Assembly: GCA_963730325.1 (NCBI GenBank)
Contig: CAVSRC010000007.1
Coordinates: 372,001 to 436,000, forward strand
Origin: CAVSRC01 sp963730325
GTDB taxonomy: Bacteria > Pseudomonadota > Alphaproteobacteria > Rhizobiales > Kaistiaceae
Direction: 5' to 3'
Length of the DNA: 64,000 nt
Part shown: positions 1 through 7,668 of the stretch, one piece after another
Layout: each line of letters begins with the position of its first letter
Numbering within the stretch: the stretch's first letter is position 1
Notes under the pieces: generated by a model
Databases searched by the model: none
What the model was told of the DNA's origin: nothing
What the model saw: the letters and a program-made list of their open reading frames with translations, nothing else
Made by a program: the position numbers and the translations under genes

Positions 1-78
1 ATGTGGCACCAACCGTGGAAAACCCCCGTATTCCGGGGCTGCGTAGGCAATTGATTCGTTTGCGCCTGTCAAGGCGGG

Positions 79-105
79 CGCGCGCACGACGATGCTGTGC
101 GCGCG
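79..105. terminator. GC-rich hairpin downstream of the MFS gene
   Basis: Inverted repeat CGCGCGCAC / GTGCGCGCG with a 9-base loop, lying beyond the 3' end of the minus-strand MFS gene. A second perfect 7-bp hairpin (TGAGACG / CGTCTCA) at 151-168 spans the stop codon of that gene. Neither has a clear T-run, so terminator function is inferred from position. Nothing else is recognised in bases 1-165. Confidence 0.4.
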
Positions 106-165
106 CGGCCGGCCTGGATGCGTGGCCAGAACCGGGTGTGACGGGCTGGTTGAGACGATAGCGTC

Positions 166-1380
166 TCAGATGGCGCCTTCGCCTTCGGCGACTTCGATCG
201 GGCTCGGCGGGATGGGCGTCGAGCGGCCGAAGCGGCCGAGCGTATCGCGGCGGATGAAGAGGATCGCCATGGCGACCAGTGCAGACAGGGCGGAAACGGT
301 GAAGGTCGTCTGCGGCCCGGCCAGTTCGGCGATCTTGGGCGCGGCATAGGGCGCGATGACGCCGGCGAACCAGCGCACGAAATTGTAGCCGGCCGAGGCG
401 ACCGGGCGTGGCGCATCGGAGACTTCCAGGGCCATCTCCGTATAGACCGTGTTGTTGATCCCCATGAGCGCACCGGAGAGCACGACAGCGGCGACGATCC
501 AGGCCGGCGAGCCGAAGGCGATGACCATGAGCAGGCCGGCGAAGAGCACCAGGCAGGCGCCGGCCAGCATCACCTCGCTGAAGCGTGCCTGCAGACGCGG
601 CGCCACCAGCACCGAGAAGACGGCAAGCAGGATGCCCCAGCCGCAGAAGATGAGGCCAACCGTGTGCGGCGACATCATCAACACGAAGGGCGCGAAGGCG
701 AGCACGGTGAAGAAGGCGTAGTTATAGAAGAGGGCGCTGACGGCGGTGGTGAGCAGGCCGCCGTGGCTGAGGGCGCGCAGCGGATCGGCGAGCGACGTCT
801 TGCGCTCCGGCTTGGGCTGATGCGGCAGGAAGACAGCGACGGCGATGAAGCCGATCGCCATCAGCGTGGCCGTTCCATAGAACGGATAGCGCCAGGACAT
901 GTCGCCGAGCGCGGCGCCGAGCAGGGGGCCGAGCGAGATGCCGAGACCGAGCGCGGCCTCGTAGAGGAGGATGGCGAGATAGCTGCCGCCGCTCGCCGCT
1001 GCGACGATGACGGAGAGGGCGGTGGCGACGAACAGGGCATTGCCGAGCCCCCAGCCGGCGCGGAAAGCGACAAGCGTGGGAATCGAGTTGGCCGTGCCTG
1101 ACAGGCCAGCAAAGACGACGATGAGCACCGCCCCGACAAGCAGTGTGGCGCGGCCGCCGATGCGGGTGGAGACGTAGCCGGTGATCAGCATCATCACCGA
1201 AGTGACGGCGAAATAGCTGGTAAACAGCAGCGACACCTGGCTCGGCGTGGCGTCGAGCCCGCGGGCGATGGACACCAGGATCGGATCGACCAGGCCAATG
1301 CTCATGAAGCCGACCATGGCGGCGAAGGCGGTGGCCCAGACGGATTTCGGCTGGCGGAAGAAGCTGGCTTTCTCGGACAT
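166..1380 (-). CDS. MFS transporter (DHA1-like, 12 TM)
   Basis: A 404-residue major facilitator with about 12 hydrophobic segments. A motif-A-like loop after TM2 (GYVSTRIGGRAT, about residue 68) and a glycine-rich TM5 (LGLGISLGPLLGAALGD) fit proton-driven DHA1 exporters. It sits in the inner membrane and the substrate cannot be read from sequence. The gene is transcribed away from a MarR-family gene, and a perfect 19-bp palindrome lies between them. Repression of the exporter by that MarR protein, relieved by a small toxic ligand, is the usual arrangement and is inferred here. The start was chosen because the N-terminus MSEKASFF is short and polar, directly ahead of TM1. Confidence 0.88.
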   Translation of the reverse strand: MSEKASFFRQPKSVWATAFAAMVGFMSIGLVDPILVSIARGLDATPSQVSLLFTSYFAVTSVMMLITGYVSTRIGGRATLLVGAVLIVVFAGLSGTANSIPTLVAFRAGWGLGNALFVATALSVIVAAASGGSYLAILLYEAALGLGISLGPLLGAALGDMSWRYPFYGTATLMAIGFIAVAVFLPHQPKPERKTSLADPLRALSHGGLLTTAVSALFYNYAFFTVLAFAPFVLMMSPHTVGLIFCGWGILLAVFSVLVAPRLQARFSEVMLAGACLVLFAGLLMVIAFGSPAWIVAAVVLSGALMGINNTVYTEMALEVSDAPRPVASAGYNFVRWFAGVIAPYAAPKIAELAGPQTTFTVSALSALVAMAILFIRRDTLGRFGRSTPIPPSPIEVAEGEGAI

Positions 1381-1462
1381 GCGTGGACCTGGAGATGGAC
1401 AGAAAGAGAGGCGGCCGCGATACGCAGCGGCCGCCAGTCGTGTGGATTTTCATTCTTCTTAT

Positions 1463-1481
1463 TATCTGTATGATACAGATA
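1463..1481. promoter_or_regulatory. Palindromic operator between MFS and MarR genes
   Basis: TATCTGTAT-G-ATACAGATA is a perfect inverted repeat of two 9-base arms around one central base. It lies in an AT-rich pocket of an otherwise very GC-rich divergent promoter region (1381-1543). The length and symmetry fit a MarR dimer site. The TATAAG at 1480-1485 could be a -10 element for the MarR gene. The binding protein is inferred from adjacency. Confidence 0.7.
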
Positions 1482-1543
1482 TAAGCACAGTCGCCTGAGC
1501 GCAAGGGGGGATGCGCGGCCCGGCGGCGGGGAGGATCGTTCGG

Positions 1544-2065
1544 ATGGTCAAGACGAAGGCGGGGGAGAAGGACCGCCAGGAGACCGACGCGGCGGCGGTG
1601 GAGCGCGAACTGATGTTCCTCAACCGCACGCTGGAGGCGCTGCAGCGCAAGCGCCGCTATCCACTGGAGCGGGCCGAGTTCCTCATCCTGCGCACGCTTG
1701 GCGAAGGTGGCGCGGTCACGGTGGGCGGGCTGGCCAGGGTGCTGCTGCTCGACGATTCCACCATGACGCGGCAGATCGCGGCGCTGGTCCGCAAGGGGCT
1801 GGTGGCGCGGACGCCGAACCCGGCCGACCGCCGCGCCGGGCTGATCGCAGCAACGGCGAAGGGCGCGAGGCTGATGCGGGACATGCTGGCGCTTCGCCGC
1901 GAGCGCGTCGCGCGCTACATCGGCGACTGGCGTCCGGAGGAGCGCGAATCCTTCGGCCGGCTGCTCGGCCGGTTCAATGCGCGCCTGGTGGAGACGCTCG
2001 GCGACGAGCCGGGGAGCCTCAGTGGCCGGTCCAGACGAAGCGGGCCGGTTCGTCGGGAACCGTGA
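1544..2065 (+). CDS. MarR-family transcriptional regulator
   Basis: A 173-residue winged-helix regulator. The recognition helix and wing are seen in DDSTMTRQIAALVRKGLV followed by ARTPNPADRRAG, the usual MarR pattern. An upstream ATG at 1511 exists but its purine tract abuts the codon. The ATG at 1544 has GGGGAGG at 1528-1534 with good spacing, so it was chosen. It is divergent from the MFS gene and probably represses both genes through the palindrome at 1463-1481. Its last 47 bases overlap the 3' end of the convergent gene 2019-3209, and the Arg/Ser-rich tail (from about residue 158) falls in that overlap. Confidence 0.85.
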   Translation: MVKTKAGEKDRQETDAAAVERELMFLNRTLEALQRKRRYPLERAEFLILRTLGEGGAVTVGGLARVLLLDDSTMTRQIAALVRKGLVARTPNPADRRAGLIAATAKGARLMRDMLALRRERVARYIGDWRPEERESFGRLLGRFNARLVETLGDEPGSLSGRSRRSGPVRREP

Positions 2066-3209
2066 AGCAGTCGCCGCCGACGATGTACCACTGGCGGCCG
2101 ATGCGCTGCGCATCGAAGGCGAGTTCCTGGCCGGGGTAGAGATGCGTCGCGTATTTCTCCGAGGCAAGCAGTCCGGCAACCATGGCGCCGGTGTCGGTTC
2201 CGTCCGGAAGGTTGCCCCTCAGCAGCTCGACGCCGAGGGCGAATTCGATGTCGGGGATCGTGTTGAAGGCCACCGGCTCCGCCGCGCGGTTGTCGATGAT
2301 GAACGGTACCGAGACGCCGGCCTCCTGCGGGTCGGGATCGCAGGGATGGGTCGGCACGACCGTCAGGCCGCTGTCGATCAGCATGTCGCGGGCCTTCCCG
2401 GTGATGCCGGGCCTGATGCGCTCCAGCCGGACGAAGGTTTCGGCGAGCGGCTCGCGTGTGTTTCCCCCGGCGGGCCGGAACTCGCGCCTCAGCGCGGCGA
2501 CGACATCGGCGAAGTCCTGGCCGGAAACGAGATCATCGGCGAGCGCGGCAATCTTGAACTGGAACCAGGCATAGTTGAGCGCGCCCATGGCGTAGTAGAT
2601 GTCGTCGAAGTCGACCAGCGCGGTGTAGCGGCCGAAATCGGTGAAGCGCGGCGGCACGCCGTTCAGCAGGCCGGCGAATTCGGGCCGCTCGGCGCGCACA
2701 TAGGCGGCCAGGAAGGCGTTGGCGACCAGCTCGTTGACCCAGTAGTTGTTGCTCCAGATGCCGGTCTGGCTGGCGATGACGTGTCCGATCTCGTGGAAGG
2801 TGAGGGCGGCGTTCAGACCGACCGGCTCCAGGTCCCACTGGTCGAAGCCGGGGTGCCTGTCGATGCGGTCGGGCATGACGACGAGGCCGGTGGTGATTTC
2901 GGCGTGGGGCGAGGGATAGGGGATGACCTGGGAGACCTTCGCCCAGTCTTCCTCGCTGAGCACGGCCATGACGAGGTGGCCGGTCCAGCCGGTCTTGTCG
3001 CGATACCAGCCGACGGCGTGCTCCAGCGCGTCGGCATAGAGGTTCGCCGCCGCCTCGGCGGCGGGCGAATAGCGCAGCTCGATCGCGCCGGAGCGAACCG
3101 GCAGATCGAGCGCCATCAGGTGGGCGAAATCGGTCTGGCCATCCCCGGCCACCGCCGCGTGTGCGCCGAGCGCCGCGACGGCCCCGACGATCCAGCGCAG
3201 CGCACGCAT
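2019..3209 (-). CDS. Secreted HExxH protein, putative zinc metallopeptidase
   Basis: A 396-residue protein with a signal peptide (residues 1-22, ending AHAAVA-GDG). HEIGH at 139-143 is followed by a glutamate at 160 in WVNELVANAF. This is the arrangement of gluzincin-type zinc peptidases (two His plus a downstream Glu), though the family is not one I can name. Export suggests a periplasmic or extracellular role. It starts 10 bases after the bioY stop and is probably co-transcribed with it. No shared function is evident. It could be a catalytically active peptidase of unknown specificity or a binding protein derived from one. Confidence 0.6.
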   Translation of the reverse strand: MRALRWIVGAVAALGAHAAVAGDGQTDFAHLMALDLPVRSGAIELRYSPAAEAAANLYADALEHAVGWYRDKTGWTGHLVMAVLSEEDWAKVSQVIPYPSPHAEITTGLVVMPDRIDRHPGFDQWDLEPVGLNAALTFHEIGHVIASQTGIWSNNYWVNELVANAFLAAYVRAERPEFAGLLNGVPPRFTDFGRYTALVDFDDIYYAMGALNYAWFQFKIAALADDLVSGQDFADVVAALRREFRPAGGNTREPLAETFVRLERIRPGITGKARDMLIDSGLTVVPTHPCDPDPQEAGVSVPFIIDNRAAEPVAFNTIPDIEFALGVELLRGNLPDGTDTGAMVAGLLASEKYATHLYPGQELAFDAQRIGRQWYIVGGDCFTVPDEPARFVWTGH

Positions 3210-3219
3210 GCGGGCCGGT

Positions 3220-3837
3220 CTACTTGCGGCGATCGACCAGCGTCCAGCTTGCCGGGACGAGGAGCGCCGCCAGGGCGACCTTGAGTGCGTCGCCCAACAG
3301 GAAGGGCGCTACGCCGCCGGCGAAGGCCTTGGTCATGCCGATGCCGGCGGCGCCGTTCGGCAACTGGGCGAACCAGGCGAGCCAGGCGAAGCCCATGGCG
3401 AACTGCACGATGATGGCGACCAGCATCGCCGCGCCGAGACGGACCGGCGAACGGTCCCAGCCGCGGTCGGCGGCGAAGCCGACGATGGCCGCGACCAGCA
3501 GCCAGCTCATGATGAAGCCGGCCGTCGGCCCCAGCATGTAGAGCGGACCGGCGACGGCCGGCGGCGTGTTGGTGAAGACCGGCAGGCCGAGCATGCCTTC
3601 GGCGATGTAGGCGAGGACCGTTGCCACAGCGAGGCGCGAGCCATAGGCGGCGCCGATAAGCAGCACGGCAAGCGTCTGCAGGGTCATGGGCACCGGCCAG
3701 AAGGGCACCTTGACCTTGGCGGCGATGGCGAGGATCGCGGTGCCGACGATCACCAGAACAACGGCCTGTGCGACACGGTTGAAACCGCGCGGCCAGACGG
3801 CGGTGGCAAGGGCACGGGACGGGCTGATCGACGACAT
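3220..3837 (-). CDS. bioY: BioY family biotin transporter (ECF S component)
   Basis: A 205-residue integral membrane protein with about six hydrophobic segments and the BioY signatures PFWPVPMTLQTLAVLLIGAAYG (residues about 50-70) and GLPVF...GPTAGFI. BioY binds biotin with high affinity and either transports alone or with the EcfT/BioMN module. No bioM or bioN is adjacent, so a solitary carrier is likely. The open frame extends to 3903, but the ATG at 3837 (MSSISPSRAL) gives the normal BioY length. I saw no BioR-type operator in the upstream 300 bases. Confidence 0.92.
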   Translation of the reverse strand: MSSISPSRALATAVWPRGFNRVAQAVVLVIVGTAILAIAAKVKVPFWPVPMTLQTLAVLLIGAAYGSRLAVATVLAYIAEGMLGLPVFTNTPPAVAGPLYMLGPTAGFIMSWLLVAAIVGFAADRGWDRSPVRLGAAMLVAIIVQFAMGFAWLAWFAQLPNGAAGIGMTKAFAGGVAPFLLGDALKVALAALLVPASWTLVDRRK

Positions 3838-4218
3838 GGCATGACCCCGGAGAAGGCAGGAAAACGACCCCGAAGCTATACGGATATTCGTTGGCGGCAA
3901 CAAGCGCGCGAACCGACACCGCCGAAGTGCCGTGACCGGCGTGCGCGCGCCCGGATTCCGCCGCGCTGCCTCCGGGCTGCCTGCCGGCGGAAATATGCCG
4001 CAGGCTTGCCATCTGGGCGTTTTGGAGTCATATCTTCAGAGTTCGGGCACTGTATCCCGGAGACTGGACAAACGCGCGGGGGAAATTCTCCGCGGAACTT
4101 GGGATTACCCTGGCCGTCTTGATAAGACGCTTTGCTTCCTTTCCCCGATCAGAAAGCTGCCGACGACCGCGGGCGTAGACACGCGCCTATTGTGACCACC
4201 AGGGAAAAGGACTTCCCC
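3838..4218. other. Intergenic region upstream of bioY and the cold-shock gene
   Basis: About 380 bases between the divergent bioY and cold-shock genes, with no credible gene. It should hold both promoters. The stretch nearest the cold-shock gene probably forms its 5' leader. Nothing else recognisable was seen. Confidence 0.5.
4099..4126 (+). promoter_or_regulatory. Possible sigma-70-like promoter of the cold-shock gene
   Basis: TTGGGA at 4099-4104 and GATAAG at 4121-4126, 16 bases apart, each match four of six consensus positions. Transcription from here would give a leader of roughly 85 bases before the cold-shock start codon. Weak evidence. Confidence 0.3.
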
Positions 4219-4431
4219 ATGCGCCAGACTGGCACCGTAAAATTCTTCAATTCCTCCAAGGGCTTCGGCTTCATCAAGCCGGACGGCGGCAGCAAGGACG
4301 TGTTCGTCCATGTGAGCGCCCTCGAGCAGGCCGGCATCAGCCATCTCGCCGATGGCCAGCAGGTCTCTTTCGAGGTTGAGCCGGACAAGATGGGCAAGGG
4401 CCCGAAGGCCGTTCGCCTCGAGCTGGTCTAG
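4219..4431 (+). CDS. cspA: Cold-shock protein (CspA family)
   Basis: A 70-residue single cold-shock domain with RNP1 (KGFGFI, residues 14-19) and RNP2 (VFVHVS), so a single-stranded nucleic-acid binding beta-barrel acting as an RNA chaperone. The open frame extends upstream to 4132, but the ATG at 4219 has AGGGAAAAGGA just ahead and gives the standard family length. It stands alone, with a hairpin terminator close behind. Expression is probably governed by its leader, as is usual for cold-shock genes, though I cannot show that from sequence. Confidence 0.95.
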   Translation: MRQTGTVKFFNSSKGFGFIKPDGGSKDVFVHVSALEQAGISHLADGQQVSFEVEPDKMGKGPKAVRLELV

Positions 4432-4473
4432 CCCTCTGCTGCCGGCCAGGTGCCGGCATGATGCACTGATCAA

Positions 4474-4503
4474 GAACGCCGTCGGCCCGTGCCGGCGGCG
4501 TTC
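4474..4503 (+). terminator. Hairpin terminator after the cold-shock gene
   Basis: GAACGCCGTCGGC pairs with GCCGGCGGCGTTC around a CCGT loop (13-bp stem, one mismatch), 42 bases after the stop. The T-tract is short (GTTT at 4507-4510). Confidence 0.65.
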
Positions 4504-4560
4504 CGCGTTTCGGGGGGAGGTTCGCATTGAGGGGGGATCGAGCCGGCCAGTTGGCGCTCT

Positions 4561-4602
4561 CACCCCCTCACCCTGTCCCTCTCCCCGCCGGGGCGAGGGG
4601 AC
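4561..4602. repeat. Palindromic intergenic repeat (CCCTCTCCCCG type)
   Basis: GTCCCTCTCCCCG at 4575-4587 is near-complementary to CGGGGCGAGGGGAC at 4589-4602. This REP-like element, preceded by CACCCCCTCACCCT, is of a kind scattered between genes in many Proteobacteria. Only one copy is in the window. Confidence 0.6.
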
Positions 4603-4683
4603 GGATACGTCAGGTGCTTGTGTTGCGAGGGGACTGAGTGCCGCTTTCGGCGCGCATCGCGCCCGTGAGACCGGCGCCCAAGA

Positions 4684-4730
4684 ATCAGGAAAGGCGCCGT
4701 TCGGGTTGCCCCAACCGACGCCTCCCTGAT
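4684..4730. other. Long imperfect hairpin in gene-free region
   Basis: ATCAGGAAAGGCGCCGTTCG at 4684-4703 pairs imperfectly with the sequence ending CGACGCCTCCCTGAT at 4730. The stem is about 20 bp around a short loop near 4707-4711. It could be a transcript end or part of a structured RNA. No gene in either direction ends here. Confidence 0.4.
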
Positions 4731-5269
4731 CGTTCGCCTGCCTAACAGCGCCCTTACCCGAAGGTCAGGCACCATCGGCAGCGAGCCGATGTGTGATCTG
4801 CGTGGCGCTCCCATCGCTGGGAACTTCCGCCGACCACCCGGAACGTCACCTCTCGGTGTCGCTCCGTCCGGAACTTGGCCTTGCGGCTTCCTCCCGGACC
4901 ACGTTCCAACTCATACGACGCATTGCTGCGCCCATGAGCCTTTCCGTGGCGCCGCGGGGCATCCGGCTTTTCCAGGTTTGCACCCAGCGCCGGCGCGGTT
5001 CCGCAGGATCCAATCTCAGACGTTCGACTTAGCCCTTGCCGAACTCGATCAACTCCCTACGCGGTATGAGGATGATGCGCCTTGCCCGGTGTTTGCGAAA
5101 GCGCGGAGTCCCGCTCCTGGGATTTCAGTGGATAACGGGGAGAGCCATGGCGATGACAGTCGATTGCGCTGGCGTTTTTGAGCGACTCGTTCCGGTTCCC
5201 CTCTGACGAAGAAAAATTCTAATCTGACGGCGAGCCTGCGGTGGTGCGGGCGAACGCGAGGAGGCCGGC
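4731..5269. other. Gene-free, apparently structured region
   Basis: About 540 bases with no ORF showing codon-like structure or family resemblance. Local inverted repeats are seen, for example GTCCGG...CCGGAC around 4868-4903 and CACC-TCTC-GGTG near 4851-4862. I could not match it to tmRNA, RNase P RNA, SRP RNA or 6S RNA. The last part should contain the promoter of the 5270 gene, whose start has GAGGAGG a few bases upstream. Confidence 0.35.
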
Positions 5270-6805
5270 ATGACCCACGAACCGTTCGTCCCCGAGGGCA
5301 AGCTCGGCGCGACCCTGCCGGCTGCACACCAGCCCTGTCCGGCAAAGGCACGGCCCTATGTGCTTGCCGCCGCGATCATCGCCTCGGCCATGGCCTTCAT
5401 CGATTCCACCGTGGTCGGCATCGCCGTGCCGGCCATCCAGAAGGATCTGGCCGCCGACATTGTCGCCATGCAATGGGTGGCAAACGGCTATCTCCTGATG
5501 CTGGGAGCGCTGATCCTGGTCGGCGGCGGGCTCGGCGACCGCATCGGCCGCCGCCGCGTCTTCCTCTATGGCATCGTCGTCTTCACCGCCGCCTCGCTGC
5601 TCTGCGCGCTGGCGCCCAGCGCTGCGCTGCTGATCGCCGCGCGCGCGCTCCAGGGCGTCGGCGCTGCGCTGCTGGTGCCGCAGAGCCTGGCGATCATCTC
5701 CGCCAACTTTCCCAAGGACATTCGCGGCAAGGCGATCGGCACCTGGGCCGCGGCCTCCGCGGTGACCACGGCGCTGGGACCGCCGATCGGCGGCTTCCTC
5801 ATCGACCTTCTGTCGTGGCGCGCCGCCTTCTGGATCAACCTGCCGCTGGCGGCGATCGCGCTGGTGCTGACCTGGCGGTACGTTCCCGAGAGCCGCGACG
5901 AAGGCGAGGAGGGGCCGATCGACTGGCCGGGCGCGGCGATTGCCGTCGCCGCCTTCGCTGCCCTGACCTACGGCCTCAGCGCCATTTCGGAGGGGCAGGT
6001 GAGCGCCGTGGTGATCGCCGCGGCGATCGTGGCGGGGCTGATCGGCCTCGCCGTCTATCTGATGGTCGAGCGGCGCGCCGCCAATCCGATCACGCCGCCG
6101 GCGCTGTTCCGCTCGAAGATCTTCACCAGCGTCAACATCGTCACCGTGTTCCTCTATGGCGCGCTCTCCGGCGTGCTCTTCCTGGTGCCCTTCGATCTCC
6201 TCAACCGGCGCGGCCTCTCCGCCGCCACCACCGGGCTCATCATGCTGCCCTTCGGTCTCATCATCGGGGTGCTGTCGCGCTATACCGGCGCGCTTGCCGA
6301 CACCTACGGGCCGCGCTTCTTCCTGGTCGCCGGTCCGCTGCTGGTGGCGGCCGGTTCGCTCGGCTTCGCACTCAACATTCCCGATCTGTGGGCGGGCGTG
6401 GTGCTGCCGATCGTGCTCATCGGCGTCGGCATGGCGCTCGCCGCCTCGCCGCTCACCACGGCGGTGATGAACGCGGTGCCCGACGGCAAGTCGGGCGCGG
6501 CGTCCGGCATCAGCAATGCGGCAAGCCGGCTTTCCGGCGTCTTCGCCATCGCCATCTTCGGCGCCACCGCCGGCGTCGTCTTCGGCTGGACCGCGCCGGC
6601 CACGGCGCGCTTCGGCGTCGTCCCGCCACCTGGCGATCCGGCGCGCGACGTCATCGTCAACGCGTTCCTCTCGGCCTATTCGGCGGCGATGATCTTCGGT
6701 GCGCTGTGGTGTCTTATTGCGGCAGCCGTCTCTTTCGTCACCTTGAAGGGCACCGCGCCGCCGAAGAAACAGAAGGCGGCACAGGCGGCAGCAACGGAAG
6801 GGTGA
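5270..6805 (+). CDS. MFS drug exporter, DHA2 (EmrB/QacA) family, 14 TM
   Basis: A 511-residue carrier with about 14 hydrophobic segments. DHA2 signatures include an acidic residue in TM1 (MAFIDSTVVGIAVPAIQKDL), motif A after TM2 (GDRIGRRRVFLYG) and SWRAAFWINLP in the central loop. These proteins export lipophilic or cationic toxins using protons. No membrane-fusion partner gene is adjacent. The next gene starts two bases after the stop, so the two are probably translated from one message. The ATG at 5270 has a strong GAGGAGG site. Confidence 0.9.
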   Translation: MTHEPFVPEGKLGATLPAAHQPCPAKARPYVLAAAIIASAMAFIDSTVVGIAVPAIQKDLAADIVAMQWVANGYLLMLGALILVGGGLGDRIGRRRVFLYGIVVFTAASLLCALAPSAALLIAARALQGVGAALLVPQSLAIISANFPKDIRGKAIGTWAAASAVTTALGPPIGGFLIDLLSWRAAFWINLPLAAIALVLTWRYVPESRDEGEEGPIDWPGAAIAVAAFAALTYGLSAISEGQVSAVVIAAAIVAGLIGLAVYLMVERRAANPITPPALFRSKIFTSVNIVTVFLYGALSGVLFLVPFDLLNRRGLSAATTGLIMLPFGLIIGVLSRYTGALADTYGPRFFLVAGPLLVAAGSLGFALNIPDLWAGVVLPIVLIGVGMALAASPLTTAVMNAVPDGKSGAASGISNAASRLSGVFAIAIFGATAGVVFGWTAPATARFGVVPPPGDPARDVIVNAFLSAYSAAMIFGALWCLIAAAVSFVTLKGTAPPKKQKAAQAAATEG

Positions 6806-6807
6806 TC

Positions 6808-7614
6808 ATGCGGGGCGTGTTGACGGTCCTCATTCTTTTCGCCGGGATAGCCAGCGCAGTAGCCGAACCGGCGATGGTGACCCGGAATGTGCCTTACGGC
6901 GATCTCAAACGCCAGGCGCTCGATCTCTACATGCCGGCGGTGCTGGCGGAGGACGCGCCGGCGCTGGTGTTCTTCTATGGCGGCAGCTGGCAGAGGGGGG
7001 ACAGGAAGGATCTGAAGGCGACGGCGGAGTCGCTGGTGGCTGCCGGCATGATCGTCGCGGTCCCCGATTACCGCCTCTATCCGCAGGTGGTCTTCCCGGC
7101 CTTCGTCGAGGACTGTGCCGCGGCGGTGGCCCGCGTCCGGGCGCTGCTCGACGACATGGGCGGAAACCATCCGCTGTTCATCGGTGGTCATTCGGCCGGC
7201 GCCTTCAATGCCGCGCTGCTTGCCGCCGACGAGCGCTATCTGACCGCCGCAGGCGTGCCCCCGGACGCGGTCGCCGGCTATGTGCTCCTCTCCGGGCCCT
7301 ACAACATGAGCGACAGTCGCAAGGCGCCCTATCCCCGGCTTTTCCCCATGGCGGCGCGCGACCGCACCGACGTCAACGCCTTCATCGACGGCAGCGAACC
7401 GCCCATGCTGCTGATGACGGTCGATGCCGACAGGACCGTGACGCCGCTGAGTACCGACCGCCTTGCCCGCACGGTGATGGTCCATGGCGGGCGGGCGGTG
7501 GTGGCGACCTACAAGGGCAGCGACCACATGGCGACGTTCCGCGGGTTGAGCCGTCCGGATTCGGCGGTGCGCAAGGATCTGGCGGCCTTCATCGCCGCGG
7601 TGGCGGCGGAGTGA
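6808..7614 (+). CDS. Secreted alpha/beta hydrolase (BD-FAE / carboxylesterase-like)
   Basis: A 268-residue protein with a signal peptide (residues 1-20, ending AVAEP). The alpha/beta-hydrolase elements are an oxyanion loop FFYGGSW (about 52-58), nucleophile elbow GGHSAGA (about 128-134), acid in TVDADRTVTP and histidine in GSDHM near the C-terminus. This fits an esterase acting outside the cytoplasm. It starts two bases after the DHA2 exporter, which suggests detoxification of an esterified compound together with export; that link is inference. Confidence 0.85.
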   Translation: MRGVLTVLILFAGIASAVAEPAMVTRNVPYGDLKRQALDLYMPAVLAEDAPALVFFYGGSWQRGDRKDLKATAESLVAAGMIVAVPDYRLYPQVVFPAFVEDCAAAVARVRALLDDMGGNHPLFIGGHSAGAFNAALLAADERYLTAAGVPPDAVAGYVLLSGPYNMSDSRKAPYPRLFPMAARDRTDVNAFIDGSEPPMLLMTVDADRTVTPLSTDRLARTVMVHGGRAVVATYKGSDHMATFRGLSRPDSAVRKDLAAFIAAVAAE

Positions 7615-7623
7615 CAACGGAAA

Positions 7624-7653
7624 ACGGCCGGAGCGGGGGGTCGCTCCGGCCGT
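7624..7653. terminator. Bidirectional hairpin terminator
   Basis: ACGGCCGGAGCG and CGCTCCGGCCGT form a perfect 12-bp stem with a 6-base loop, between the ends of two convergent genes. It has AAAA on the left but no T-run on the right, so it should best serve the minus-strand gene. Confidence 0.75.
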
Positions 7654-7668
7654 CGGGCAGCCACGGGG

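Noticed and set aside
722..2179. A 485-residue minus-strand ORF
   Set aside because: It is the antisense and out-of-frame shadow of the MFS and MarR genes; Arg/His/Pro-rich, no family pattern, and both real genes have clear motifs.
4731..5030. Possible SRP, RNase P or tm RNA
   Set aside because: GGTCCGGGAGGAAGCC on the minus strand loosely recalls the SRP RNA core, but the conserved GGAAGGAAGCAG is absent, and no RNase P or tmRNA core motifs were found.
5066..5206. A 46-residue ORF starting MRMMRLARCLRKR
   Set aside because: No ribosome site, no family resemblance, and the length is expected by chance in this composition.
5473..6807. Extension of the hydrolase frame upstream into the DHA2 exporter
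   Set aside because: That part is an Arg-rich shadow of the exporter; the hydrolase has its own signal peptide at 6808.
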